Shown here piece by piece: positions 17,761 to 26,303 of a stretch of 46,594 nucleotides of DNA; within the stretch, counting starts at the first letter, position 1, and each line of letters starts with the position of its first letter. Source of the DNA: an uncultured Eubacteriales bacterium (GTDB taxonomy: Bacteria; Bacillota; Clostridia; Christensenellales; Aristaeellaceae). Where the stretch lies: positions 1 through 46,594 of the forward strand of contig CACYGY010000039.1 in NCBI GenBank assembly GCA_902774025.1, read 5' to 3'. The notes beneath the pieces are model-generated. The model did not search any database and had not been told where the DNA came from. It saw only the letters and a program-made list of their open reading frames with translations. Position numbers and translations under genes: made by a program.

Positions 17761-17970
17761 TTATTCGATTCCCAGAACCTTGTAATCCTGGGCTTCCACA
17801 GCCTTGCGAAGGACTTCATCCTCAACGGGAGAAGCCAGGGAAACCACCGCGGTTCCGGCACTGTGATCGGCCACGGCGCTCTCCACGCCGGGGACGGCCT
17901 CCAGCGCCTTCTTCACCCGTGCCTCGCAGTGGGTGCACATCATGCCTTCAACTTTCAGTGTCTTTTTCAT
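17761..17970 (-). CDS. Possible free CopZ-like copper chaperone from an internal start in copA
   Basis: Within copA, in the same frame, AAAGGAGGAAAAGACC precedes an ATG at 17970. Translation from it gives 69 residues, MKKTLKVEGMMCTHCEARV to the common stop, exactly a full CopZ-type HMA domain with its C-x2-C copper site. The ribosome site is as good as any in the window. Either a separate copZ gene has recently fused to copA by loss of a stop, or both a long ATPase and a free chaperone are made. Confidence 0.5.
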   Translation of the reverse strand: MKKTLKVEGMMCTHCEARVKKALEAVPGVESAVADHSAGTAVVSLASPVEDEVLRKAVEAQDYKVLGIE

Positions 17971-20220
17971 GGTCTTTTCCTCCTTTATTGTTTCTGCCCT
18001 GACGATCTCTTCGAGCGCCCCGGCAGAGACTGTCCTTTCCTTTCTGTCATGCCTTCCGTCATGGGGTCTGACCAGGTTCAGCCTCAGCGCGTTCATGCAT
18101 ACGAAGAAGCTGGAGAGGGCCATGGCCGCCGCGCCGTACATGGGTTTCATTTCTATGCCGTACAGCCCCATGGCCAGCGGGATGCAGATCACGTTATAGA
18201 AGAAGGCCCAGAACAGGTTCTCGTGGATGTTCCGGATCGTCGCGCGGCTGAGACGGATTGCCGCGGTCACGTCTGTCAGGCGGCTTTTCATCACCACGAT
18301 ATCCGCCGCGTCGATGGCCACGTCCGTACCCGCACCGATGGCGATGCCGTTATCCGCGACGGTGAGGGCGGGAGCGTCGTTGATGCCGTCACCCACCATG
18401 GCGACCTTTCCCAGGGGCATGAGACGGCGGATCACGTCCGATTTGCCCTCCGGCAGGACCCCCGCGATCACATGATCCACACGGGCTTGATGGCTGATGG
18501 CCCTGGCGGTGCGCTCGTTGTCCCCGGTCAGCATGACGGTCCGGATTCCCATATTCCGCAGTTCGCCGATGGCCCGGGCGGAATCCTCCTTGATGGGATC
18601 GGCCACCGCGATCATGCCGCACAGCTTCCCGTCCAGAGCGAACAGCAGCGGCGACGCGAGAAACTTCAGGCTTCCTCCAAGGAGCTCCCTGCCCTTCAGA
18701 CGTGCCCGGAGTCCATGCCCGGGGAGCGCCTCAAAGCCGGTGACGTCATGGAGCGTCAGACCTTCCGCCTCGGCGGTCACGGCTCTGGCCAGGGGATGCT
18801 CGCTGTTTTTCTCCAGGGAAGCGGCCAGGGAAAGCAGGGTGTTCCTGTCCATGTCCAGAGGGATCACATCCGTTACCCGGGGCCGGCCCTCCGTCACGGT
18901 TCCCGTCTTATCCAGCGCGATCACCTGTGTCCTTCCGGCACCCTCCAGAGCGGCGGCGGTTTTATAAAGAATGCCGTTTTTCGCGCCTACGCCGCTGCCC
19001 ACCATGATGGCTACGGGCGTCGCCAGTCCGAGGGCGCAGGGACAGCTGATCACCAGCACGGAGATGCCCCGGGCAATGGCAAAGGAGAAAGGCTTTCCGG
19101 CGATCAGCCAGATGCCCAGCGTCAGCAGGGAGAGGGCGATGACCGCAGGCACAAAGACGCCGGACACCCTGTCCGCGACCCTTGCCAGGGGCGCCTTTGT
19201 GGCAGCCGCGTCGGAAACGGTGCGGATGATCTGCGCCAGGGTGGTGTCCTCGCCCACGCGGGTTGCGCGGCACTCAATATACCCCTGATGGTTCATCGTT
19301 GCCGCGGAAACCGGGTCGCCTTCCGCCTTGTCCACGGGAATGCTTTCACCGGTGAGGGCGGATTCATTGACCGCCGTCATGCCCTTCAGGATGACGCCGT
19401 CCACCGGGATCTGTTCACCTGGGCGGACAACAAATACATCGCCTGTCCGGACTTCTTCGATACCGACTTCCGTTTCAGTGCCGTCCCTTAAAAGAACCGC
19501 TGTTTTCGGAGCCAGCTTCATCAGATCCTTCAGGGCGTCTGTCGTCCGGCCTTTGGACATGGCTTCCAGCATTTTTCCGACGGTGATCAGTGTCGGGATC
19601 ATGGCCGCAGATTCAAAGTACAGGTTCATTCCCAGCCGCATCACTGTGACGTGATCTCCTTCGCCCTGGGCAAGGATCATCAGAAACAGTTCGGCCAGGG
19701 AATAGACGAAGGAAGCGCCGGAACCCAGAGCCACCAGAGTGTCCATGTTGGGCGCACCGTGGAGCAGGGAAGAGAAGCCCGAGGTGAAGAAGCGCCCGTT
19801 GATGATCATCACCATGACAGCCAGCACAAGCTCGAACAGACCCAGAAAAACATGATTGTCAAAGACTGCGGGAGCCGGCCAGCCCCACATGCCGTGCCCC
19901 ATGGAGAAATACATCAGCACAAGAAGTATGGGCACGGAAAGGAGAAGACGTTTTTTCAGCCGGGGTGTTTCATGATCCTTCAGCGCTTCAGCATCCGTCC
20001 AGGAAGAGGAAGTTTTCGCCGCGCCCTTCAGGGAAGCGCCGTATCCGGCCTCCTGCACGGCGCGGATAATCCGGGCAGGGGGAGCCGTGCCCTCCACTCC
20101 CATGGAGTTGGTCAGAAGGCTGACGGAGCACGAAGTCACACCCGGCACAGCGGATACCGCTTTTTCCACCCGGCTGGAGCATGCGGCACAGCTCATGCCG
20201 GTTACCTGATACTGTTCCAT
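17761..20220 (-). CDS. copA: Copper-translocating P1B-type ATPase with HMA domains at both ends
   Basis: The ATG at 20220 (MEQYQVTGMSCAACSS) follows GAGGAG. The product is 819 residues. An N-terminal HMA domain (GMSCAACSSRVEKA) is followed by membrane helices, the TGES actuator loop, the intramembrane SCPCALGLATP metal site, DKTGTVTEG phosphorylation site, SEHPLARA in the nucleotide domain, GDNERTARA and MVGDGINDAPAL. CPC marks a Cu(I) exporter. Unusually, a second HMA domain (GMMCTHCEARVKKAL) forms the C-terminus after the last helices, preceded by its own ribosome site. It lies 17 bases after csoR and is part of that operon. Confidence 0.93.
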   Translation of the reverse strand: MEQYQVTGMSCAACSSRVEKAVSAVPGVTSCSVSLLTNSMGVEGTAPPARIIRAVQEAGYGASLKGAAKTSSSWTDAEALKDHETPRLKKRLLLSVPILLVLMYFSMGHGMWGWPAPAVFDNHVFLGLFELVLAVMVMIINGRFFTSGFSSLLHGAPNMDTLVALGSGASFVYSLAELFLMILAQGEGDHVTVMRLGMNLYFESAAMIPTLITVGKMLEAMSKGRTTDALKDLMKLAPKTAVLLRDGTETEVGIEEVRTGDVFVVRPGEQIPVDGVILKGMTAVNESALTGESIPVDKAEGDPVSAATMNHQGYIECRATRVGEDTTLAQIIRTVSDAAATKAPLARVADRVSGVFVPAVIALSLLTLGIWLIAGKPFSFAIARGISVLVISCPCALGLATPVAIMVGSGVGAKNGILYKTAAALEGAGRTQVIALDKTGTVTEGRPRVTDVIPLDMDRNTLLSLAASLEKNSEHPLARAVTAEAEGLTLHDVTGFEALPGHGLRARLKGRELLGGSLKFLASPLLFALDGKLCGMIAVADPIKEDSARAIGELRNMGIRTVMLTGDNERTARAISHQARVDHVIAGVLPEGKSDVIRRLMPLGKVAMVGDGINDAPALTVADNGIAIGAGTDVAIDAADIVVMKSRLTDVTAAIRLSRATIRNIHENLFWAFFYNVICIPLAMGLYGIEMKPMYGAAAMALSSFFVCMNALRLNLVRPHDGRHDRKERTVSAGALEEIVRAETIKEEKTMKKTLKVEGMMCTHCEARVKKALEAVPGVESAVADHSAGTAVVSLASPVEDEVLRKAVEAQDYKVLGIE

Positions 20221-20237
20221 ACCTGATCTCCTCAAAA

Positions 20238-20549
20238 TCACTTCATCAGCTTCTGCAGCGTGTCCATGAGTTCATCCACCGTTTCATCACGCCCGGCGCG
20301 GATGTCCTCGGACACACAGGTCCGGATATGACTGGCCAGCAGCACACGGCAGAAGCTGTTCAGGGCGGAGCTGACCGCCGACGCCTGCGTCAGGATATCC
20401 GGGCAGAAGGCATCCTCGTCCAGCATCCGCTGCAGGCCGCGAACCTGGCCTTCGATGCGTTTCAGCCGGTTCTGCAGGTCGCGGCGCTCACTGTCATCCC
20501 GCATCTTTTTCCGCTTCGCGGGTTCGCATGCTTCCCTTCTTTCATCCAT
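20238..20549 (-). CDS. csoR: CsoR-type copper-sensing repressor
   Basis: The ATG at 20549 (MDERREACEP) has GGGAGG upstream and gives 103 residues. The DUF156 helical core reads RLKRIEGQVRGLQRML. The Cu(I) ligands are in place: Cys in EDAFCPDIL and the H-x3-C pair in ASHIRTC, the C-H-C pattern of copper-type CsoR. Apo-CsoR represses and Cu(I) releases it. Two palindromes of the expected GC-box type overlap its promoter, and copA follows at 17 bases, so the repressor and the pump are autoregulated together. Confidence 0.9.
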   Translation of the reverse strand: MDERREACEPAKRKKMRDDSERRDLQNRLKRIEGQVRGLQRMLDEDAFCPDILTQASAVSSALNSFCRVLLASHIRTCVSEDIRAGRDETVDELMDTLQKLMK

Positions 20550-20565
20550 GACAGGACCTCCCGGA

Positions 20566-20582
20566 ATACCCCGAGGGGGTAT
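20566..20582. promoter_or_regulatory. CsoR operator, promoter-proximal copy
   Basis: ATACCCCGAGGGGGTAT, a near-perfect palindrome of the CsoR C/G-tract type, lies 17 bases before the csoR start codon and downstream of the -10. Bound repressor would also block the leader and the ribosome-site region. Confidence 0.75.
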
Positions 20583-20595
20583 GTTGTGCGGAGGG

Positions 20596-20624
20596 ATCAT
20601 ATACCCCCTTGGGGTATTTGTCAA
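20596..20624 (-). promoter_or_regulatory. csoR-copA promoter with embedded operator
   Basis: On the minus strand TTGACA (20624-20619) and TATGAT (20601-20596) are 17 bases apart. The palindrome ATACCCCCTTGGGGTAT (20601-20617) fills the spacer, the classical place for CsoR to exclude polymerase. Confidence 0.85.
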
Positions 20625-21136
20625 GAAGAAAGATTTTCGGATTTTTCGGCATGTATCCCTTGAGCGTTCTCCGCCTTTACAGTGCGGGCCCATCGAACAG
20701 GGGAGGAAAGGGGGAAAAGCTGGCCGGAATCATCCCGTAAAGCGGTGGCGCCGCTGCCTGACGGGATGGAGCGTGAAGGACTGTTTTCCTGAACTTCCGC
20801 CAATACAGGAGCCCCGGGCACATGGAAGGGAACGGTCTGCAACGATGTGCAGGGGTCGGACCCTCCGGTGCATTGGCGGTTCTCTTTGACAGGGTTATGA
20901 TGAATCCATGAGAGCCGCCCTGATCGGCGGTTCGGACATCCGTTCCTGAATCCCTGAAAGACGCAGAGAAAGGCTCACGGCGGGTGATGCCGGAAAGAAA
21001 GTCAGACGGAAAATGTGAATTTCCTGTGCTGTTCGGATGCCATCTCACCGGTGTCATGCGTATCAACAGGTGTTCAGAGCCCAACAGGCCCGGAACACAG
21101 AAAAAAAGATTGCCCGAAGGGCAGAAGGAGAAGAAA
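20625..21136. other. Intergenic region upstream of the leader-peptide gene
   Basis: About 500 bases with no supportable gene. The frame from 20984 that runs into the peptide gene lacks a ribosome site and reads as chance sequence before MKNIRETELE. Confidence 0.4.
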
Positions 21137-21349
21137 ATGAAAAATATCAGGGAAACAGAACTGGAGAAAGTAACGGGAGGCACCCCCATGAGCATTCCCG
21201 GAGGAAAACGCAGCGGGCGCAAAAACACTGAAACTGCGCTGGAAATCTTAAACTGGCTGGGGGAGAAGTTTGACGGCTTCCTGGATGATCTTGGCCTGAC
21301 GCAGAAACCTGTCGATAACAGGATAATTGACAGGACGGTAAGCTATTAA
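21137..21349 (+). CDS. Double-glycine leader peptide (bacteriocin-like precursor), 70 aa
   Basis: AAGGAG precedes the ATG at 21137. The peptide opens MKNIRETELEKVTGG, matching the ELxxVxGG leader cleaved by C39-peptidase ABC transporters in class II bacteriocins and pheromones. The remaining 55 residues are a basic, Gly-rich start (PGGKRSGRKNT) followed by an amphipathic-looking EILNWLGEKFDGFLDDLG helix and a polar tail. No transporter, immunity or modification gene lies nearby, so it depends on a distant exporter or is an orphan. The short leader and clear ribosome site make the call plausible; activity is untested. Confidence 0.6.
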   Translation: MKNIRETELEKVTGGTPMSIPGGKRSGRKNTETALEILNWLGEKFDGFLDDLGLTQKPVDNRIIDRTVSY

Positions 21350-21661
21350 CCCCGCCCAAAGGCACGGCAGAAAAACGGAACGGATGGTGACCTGAAATGG
21401 CGATGAAGGATTTCAGCAAAGAAAGCTGAACGTCTGATGAGAATGAAGCTTACGGTGACCATCACCGCAGATTCTGAAGTGATGTGCCTCATGAGGAGGT
21501 GAAACTGACCGCTTTGTCAGGACAGTCCCGGGGACCATGGCAGCCTGCTGAAGGTGGATTCCAACCGGCGCAGGAATTTCGAAACAATCCCGCGCGGATC
21601 CGGCGGGTGAAGGAACCCTGTAGCAGGCAGTCAGGTTCATGGGACGCCGGAGAGGGAAGCG

Positions 21662-21802
21662 ATGGAAGCAGAGTCAGCAGCAGAGAAGAAACCGGAAAAT
21701 CGGGGCAGATCCGTCGAAATCAGGGTCAGGAAGCCCCGGGAAACGCGGTTCAGAATCGTTGAAGGCAGTTTGACCGTTCTGCCGGAAGTGAACGGAATCT
21801 AA
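21662..21802 (+). CDS. Possible small protein, 46 aa
   Basis: The frame reads MEAESAAEKKPENRGRS, then a basic stretch with VEIRVRKPRETRFRIV and SLTVLPEVNGI to TAA. A GAGAGGGAAG stretch is a mediocre ribosome site. Alternating beta-like residues give some protein character. No family is recognised, and it may be chance. Confidence 0.25.
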   Translation: MEAESAAEKKPENRGRSVEIRVRKPRETRFRIVEGSLTVLPEVNGI

Positions 21803-21854
21803 TACTCCGGGTTCATTGTGACAGCCCGGTTCAGATATACAGTACATACCCAGC

Positions 21855-21959
21855 AGGAGAAAACCCCTTCAGAATTCATCCACGTGTGGTGATTTCATCT
21901 GTCCGGCCTTCGTACGGACACGTGACACGGGATGAAAACCTGAAGGGGTTCTTTCTCCT
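21855..21959. repeat. Long imperfect inverted repeat, candidate structured RNA or terminator
   Basis: AGGAGAAAACCCCTTCAG (21855-21872) pairs with CTGAAGGGGTTCTTTCTCCT (21940-21959), about 18 pairs with a two-base bulge. The 67-base interior has its own pairs (GATTTCATC with GATGAAAAC, and GTCCG with CGGAC). It lies downstream of the minus-strand DUF3990 operon and could end that transcript. Confidence 0.45.
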
Positions 21960-22106
21960 GATCCCCATCTTTTCCAGAATGATCCCTGCCCTTCGGGGAT
22001 CGCTTCCCGCACTGTCAGGTTCTCCTGCATACGCTTCCGGCGCAGGCAGAGGAGAGAGTGCTTTTCTTCACAGGAAGATCATCCCGGGAGGGGTCTTTTT
22101 CCGCGG

Positions 22107-22640
22107 TCACTGCCTTTCCTCCATTACCTGCAGGAAAGCTTTTCCGAATGCTTCCTGGAAGGCATCCTGTTCTGCTCTCAGCGTGTCTTCTGACAACCGC
22201 CCGATTCTCTCTGCCCTGATCCACCTCAGCTTCGCCGCAGCTTTCTCCGTCTTGATCGCAACCTGCGTGTATTCCGGGCCGATCATCAGGAGACGCATCG
22301 CCTCTTCCGGTTTCAGATAACCGCTGCTGATGATTCCCAGGGTATCGAAGATCGTATCATTGGCGATCGGACCGATGATCACATCCGCGGATATGCTGTC
22401 CTGCACTCGCCTGTTGTGAAAAATGTACCGGAACCAGTCCACATCCCGGGAGAAACGGTGGATGGACAGACCTTCCACGTCCAGATCATATACGTTCAAA
22501 ACGGCATTCTCTTTTGCCCAGCGACTGGCGAATTCCAGGTCCGGTGTCAGATAGAATCCCCAGCCGAAGTCTGCATTCTTCCGGCCGTGGTGAATGTCGG
22601 GATTCCGTATTTCCAGGTCCCCCGTATGATAAAGGATCAT
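22107..22640 (-). CDS. DUF3990 (ADP-ribosyltransferase-like) protein
   Basis: The ATG at 22640 follows TGAGGAGG and gives 177 residues. It reads ILYHTGDLEIRNPDIHHGR, DFGWGFYLTPDLEFASRWA, ADVIIGPIANDTIFDTL and GPEYTQVAIKTEKA. The order YH-x-G, GFYLT, D-V-I-x-G-x-IANDT and a late Q-V-A-I-K-T defines DUF3990. That family is related to ADP-ribosyltransferases, with a His and Tyr that would contact NAD. It is the last gene of a three-gene operon, ten bases after the VOC gene. Target unknown; some DUF3990 proteins are thought to be toxins. Confidence 0.8.
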   Translation of the reverse strand: MILYHTGDLEIRNPDIHHGRKNADFGWGFYLTPDLEFASRWAKENAVLNVYDLDVEGLSIHRFSRDVDWFRYIFHNRRVQDSISADVIIGPIANDTIFDTLGIISSGYLKPEEAMRLLMIGPEYTQVAIKTEKAAAKLRWIRAERIGRLSEDTLRAEQDAFQEAFGKAFLQVMEERQ

Positions 22641-22650
22641 GACGGCCTCC

Positions 22651-23034
22651 TCACTCATGGATCTCAATCGGCAGTCCGTCCGGATCCCGGAAGAAGGTCA
22701 TCGGTTTGCCCGTGTATGCGTCCTGACGAACCGGTTCACAGGTGATGCCGAGCGCTTCCAGCTCCGCCACCGTGGCGGGCACGGAGGATACGGAGAAGGC
22801 CAGGTGCCGAAGACCATAGGCTTCCGGATTCGATACCCGCTCCGGATGATCACGCATGATGAACAGTTCCAGTTCGGTGGTGTCGTTGACTGCCAGGTCA
22901 ATCTTCCAGTCCTGTCGCTCCTTACGGAAACTGGACCGGATGATCGGGAAACCCAGAAGATCATGATAGAAATGCAGAGCCGCGTCCCTGTCGGAACAGA
23001 TGATCGCGATGTGGTGGATGGAGTTCAGTTTCAT
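22651..23034 (-). CDS. VOC-family glyoxalase-like protein
   Basis: The ATG at 23034 (MKLNSIHHIAIICSDRDAAL) follows GGTGAGGAAA and gives 127 residues. Metal-ligand positions are visible: His in IHHIAI, E in TELELFIM, His in LRHLAFSV, and E in GLPIEIHE at the end. FYHDLLGF and FFRDPDGLPIEIHE are classic. It is a lactoylglutathione lyase-like enzyme or a related dioxygenase-fold protein; the substrate is not evident. It starts five bases after the stop of the glycosylase gene. Confidence 0.85.
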   Translation of the reverse strand: MKLNSIHHIAIICSDRDAALHFYHDLLGFPIIRSSFRKERQDWKIDLAVNDTTELELFIMRDHPERVSNPEAYGLRHLAFSVSSVPATVAELEALGITCEPVRQDAYTGKPMTFFRDPDGLPIEIHE

Positions 23035-23039
23035 TTTCC

Positions 23040-23600
23040 TCACCTGTATTCGCAGTCTTTCAGATGGTCGTTCACAATACCGATTGCCTGCAGGAACGAG
23101 TAGGTGATCACCGGGCCGACAAAGCTGATGCCCCGCTTTTTCATGTCTTTGGACATTCTCCTGGACACATCCGACACGGTGGGGACTTCTGAGAGTTTCT
23201 CCCATTGTCCGTCAAGCTGTACACCGTATTTTCCGTCCACGAAACTCCACAGATAGGCATCCAGGGATCCGAATTCCTTCCGGATCTGCTGCACCACCTG
23301 TGCGTTTTTCCGGACACTGTAAATCTTTTTCAGATTCCGGATGATGCCCGGGTTTTCCCTCTGTGCCTCCAGTTCCTCATCCGTCATGGCGGCGCAGGCA
23401 TCAATCCTGAAATCATGGAATGCGGCGCGGTAAGCTTCCTTTTTATGCAGGATGGTGGCCCAGGACAGGCCAACGCTTGCCCCTTCCAGGCACAGCATCA
23501 TGAACTGGAAATCGTCGTCATGGTTGAGTTTGCACCATTCATGGTCATGATATTCTTCAAGGAGCGGATCGCCCTGCGCCCAGGCCCGGCACTCGTTCAT
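23040..23600 (-). CDS. tag: 3-methyladenine DNA glycosylase I
   Basis: The ATG at 23600 (MNECRAWAQGDPLLEEYHDHEW) has GGAGGG upstream and gives 186 residues, the usual length. Family hallmarks: YHDHEWC, LCLEGASVGLSWATIL, NPGIIRNLKKI, the GKYGVQ-type loop and KKRGISFVGPVITYSFLQAIGIVNDH. Tag removes 3-methyladenine from alkylated DNA; the Glu of the E-G-x-S/A-G-LSW motif sits in the base pocket. The canonical zinc-snap cysteines at the N-terminus and the closing Cys are partly present (MNEC, EWC, DCEYR). First gene of a three-gene operon. Confidence 0.9.
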   Translation of the reverse strand: MNECRAWAQGDPLLEEYHDHEWCKLNHDDDFQFMMLCLEGASVGLSWATILHKKEAYRAAFHDFRIDACAAMTDEELEAQRENPGIIRNLKKIYSVRKNAQVVQQIRKEFGSLDAYLWSFVDGKYGVQLDGQWEKLSEVPTVSDVSRRMSKDMKKRGISFVGPVITYSFLQAIGIVNDHLKDCEYR

Positions 23601-23626
23601 ATCTTTCCCTCCATTACTCTTCAAGC

Positions 23627-23655
23627 ATTATATGGCACGCATGCGGGTTTGCCAA
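23627..23655 (-). promoter_or_regulatory. Promoter of the tag-VOC-DUF3990 operon
   Basis: On the minus strand TTGGCA (23655-23650) and TATAAT (23632-23627) are separated by 17 bases, 27 bases before the tag start codon. Confidence 0.8.
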
Positions 23656-25451
23656 TTGCTCAGACCGGGGAAACTGACGGGACAACGCGGCAGGGAAGCT
23701 TCCATGGGTCCATGAAGGATGAACCGGCTGACAGGATGGCTTCCCGGCATTGCTTCGGGGATGACAGTCGGTATATGGATGACTGGTTCGATTCCTGCAA
23801 TCATGAGCGGTATCAATAGCAGCTGGCCGGGCTGTATCCCGGTCCGTTCTATCGTTATGTGACCATCGGAGAATCCCCGCTCCCCGGGAATCCACCTCCA
23901 GGTGGCTCTGCTCCTTGAACCCCGAGGTTTATCGCTTAATTCCACCGGTATCTCTTCTGTCGGCGAGCGATACCGTATGACACCGCCCCTTTGGAAGCCG
24001 GCAGGCGTTCGGGGCGTACCTCCGCGTTGCTCTATCCTCCGTTACTGACAGTTCTATGCTGGCATGGCTTTTCGTTCCAGTCTGTTACCGCGGATTCGAT
24101 TGTCCCCGACATGGGTACAGTTTACAGCAGTACGCCCGGTAGATGCATCGAATCCGCTGAATCCCCGCATGCTGCCCCCCTTGCGCAGTGGTCCCTGGGA
24201 ACCGGCAGACAGGCGTTGAGCAGGGAAACCGGTCCCGGGAAAGCGTTCATGAAGCCGGGAAGGAAAGCCATCGACAGGCAGCATAGATGCGGAATACAGC
24301 ACCCCGCCCTCACTGCAGTTTCTCTGTCTGCAGCACAGATGGTCAATCCCTTTTCTCTCCCTGCCGGAGATTCGCTGTCTTTTATCCGGGGAGGATGCAG
24401 AATGCCGTGTCCGCTTTCCGGTGTACAGTGAACTGCTTCCTGCGCTCCGTCCCGTATCCATCCATGCTCTGCAAACGAAGGCTCCTCTTCAGAACCCTGG
24501 AAAGCCTGACAGGATGATCCTTCTGCCTTTATTCTTTCCCGGATACGTCGAACCGTTTTTCATCGATGATTCATTCCATCGCATATCGGAACCGGGTCCC
24601 CGCAGAAAAGTTGACAGGCAGTGCGGATCCCTGTATTGTGCATGGGTATCACAGATGATACGCCTTTCCGGTGCGCCGGAGGCAGAGTTTTCCCGGAACA
24701 GACCAGACAGGAATATGCTTTTTCTGCATCTTCGAATCCCGGTCATGACTTTGATCCGATGCGTCCGCAGCGTCAGATCCGTGCATCCGGATGTGTTTCA
24801 CCCGATCAGGGATTTCACCCTTCCCGGAGGAATCCGGATCTGCAGGAAACTTACGGATCGAAGCATGTCCTGTTCAGCACGACAGGTCAGGAAGCAGGCC
24901 CCTGAAGAATGGACCGAAAAGTGAACGGTTTGCTCCATGAAGAAAGGAACCTCAGGCAGAGCGCCCGTTATGAACCTCAGGTGAGTGAAACCGGAATGAC
25001 GGATAACGGGTTTGCTCAAGGTCTGGAGAAGCTGTCATCGGACAGCGGAATGCGATGCGTTCAGAACGGCGATGCGCAGTGCTGATCGATGAATTGAACC
25101 GTGCGGATGTTTCCGGGCGCTATGTGACCTTCACGGACGCGAACACCATAAGCCGGTTCCTTCCCGGAAAAGGGATATGCTTTGTGCTCCGTATCGGTTC
25201 AGGAAGGAAAGATTGCGGGAGATGAACCGGAGGCATGGCGCGTTTTCCCTTCATCCGGAACAGAACGCCGCAGCCGTCCCGGACTGTGTTCTGCCGACTG
25301 CAGGAATGTGCCTGAGGACAGCGCAGATGAGATCAAAGTTTTCTCCGGGCGCGTCGGATGATCCGGGAAGAGCAGGAGATGGAACCCATCGTCATCATGA
25401 AACCGAAGCAGGAAGCGGCTCTGCAGCAGCAAAGACGGGAGGAACGACCCA
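23656..25451. other. Long stretch without an assignable gene
   Basis: About 1.8 kb. Open frames exist on both strands but lack ribosome sites and recognisable products. Fragments such as VLIDELNRADVSGRYVTFTD (plus, near 25080-25140) look protein-like and are followed by a stop, so this may be a graveyard of decayed genes. I see no RNA gene. Confidence 0.4.
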
Positions 25452-26177
25452 ATGCCTTTTATCCAGAAAGACCTGCCCCAGTATCACTACGCGGATGAGG
25501 ATGCGCTGATCGGACTGCGGGGCGCGATGTACTATTTCCAGAACATCCATACCTGGCATCTGCATTCCATTGGCAAGGGGAATGATGTACTGCCGCAGAA
25601 ATATGAGGCAGGCTGGATCTATACCCGGTATCATGTGGTTTTGAAACAGAAAATGGACTATCAGGGCGAACTGACATTACGAGCCTGGATGGAGCCTTAC
25701 CGGCAGCCGGTTCTGGTGAATGAGAATATTGAAATCCTGCAGCACGGAAGGGTTGCAGCCTGCGGAAAGCTGGAGTGCTGTGTGTTCAGCCTTTCCCGGC
25801 AGCGCCCCCTGCGTCTGACCGCAATCGATTTTCCGGAGAATTTTACGGAGGATATTCCGAATGAAATTCCGGATTTCCTCGGTATCGGGAAAACAGCGGA
25901 GGGAACGGAAGAACGATATATCCGTACGGTCCGGACATCCGACCTGGATGTCAACCGGCATATGAACAACCTGCACTATATCTCCATGTTCCAGGATGCA
26001 TACGACAGCAGTTTCTGGCGGGATTTCTCCGCGAAGGAGATGGAGATCTGCTTTATGTCCCAGTGCAGGGAAGGGGAGGAAATCTCAGTCCGCAGTCAGA
26101 GGACAGGAGATACTGTTCATTTCGCCGCGCTTCATCAGGACGGACGGATTGCTTCCGCAGCTGAATTCAGAAGATAG
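25452..26177 (+). CDS. Acyl-ACP thioesterase family protein
   Basis: A GGGAGGA ribosome site precedes the ATG at 25452; 241 residues. It shows a double hot-dog layout: the first half has WIYTRYHVVLKQKM and LTLRAWMEPYR, the second half VRTSDLDVNRHMNNLHYISMF, close to the FatA/FatB D-x-N-x-HMNN catalytic segment. This is the Acyl-ACP_TE family, which releases fatty acids or other acyl groups from carrier protein. Length and motif fit bacterial members. It stands before the HxlR-macrodomain pair on the same strand. Confidence 0.85.
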   Translation: MPFIQKDLPQYHYADEDALIGLRGAMYYFQNIHTWHLHSIGKGNDVLPQKYEAGWIYTRYHVVLKQKMDYQGELTLRAWMEPYRQPVLVNENIEILQHGRVAACGKLECCVFSLSRQRPLRLTAIDFPENFTEDIPNEIPDFLGIGKTAEGTEERYIRTVRTSDLDVNRHMNNLHYISMFQDAYDSSFWRDFSAKEMEICFMSQCREGEEISVRSQRTGDTVHFAALHQDGRIASAAEFRR

Positions 26178-26303
26178 ACCGGTTCCTGGCTGATTATGAA
26201 GGAAGAGGAAATCTGCATCGTCTGCCCTGCCCGTTCTTCCATTCCATGCCGACAGAAACGGAACAGGCAAAACAGCGCATTCCGTTTTCCCGGAGGTATA
26301 CGC

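Larger units (their letters stand above)
21350..22106. other. Intergenic region with a possible mini-ORF and a long hairpin
   Basis: Contains the candidate 46-codon frame at 21662-21802 and the large inverted repeat at 21855-21959. Otherwise I see nothing to annotate. Confidence 0.4.

Noticed and set aside
17863..19491. Long plus-strand open frame opposite copA
   Set aside because: It is rich in His, Gly, Arg and Asp with no motif; it lies wholly within the clear P-type ATPase on the other strand.
25358..25491. Short frame (about 44 codons, MIREEQEMEPIVIMKPKQE) overlapping the thioesterase start
   Set aside because: It reads plausibly but has no ribosome site and overlaps the well-supported start at 25452 in another frame.
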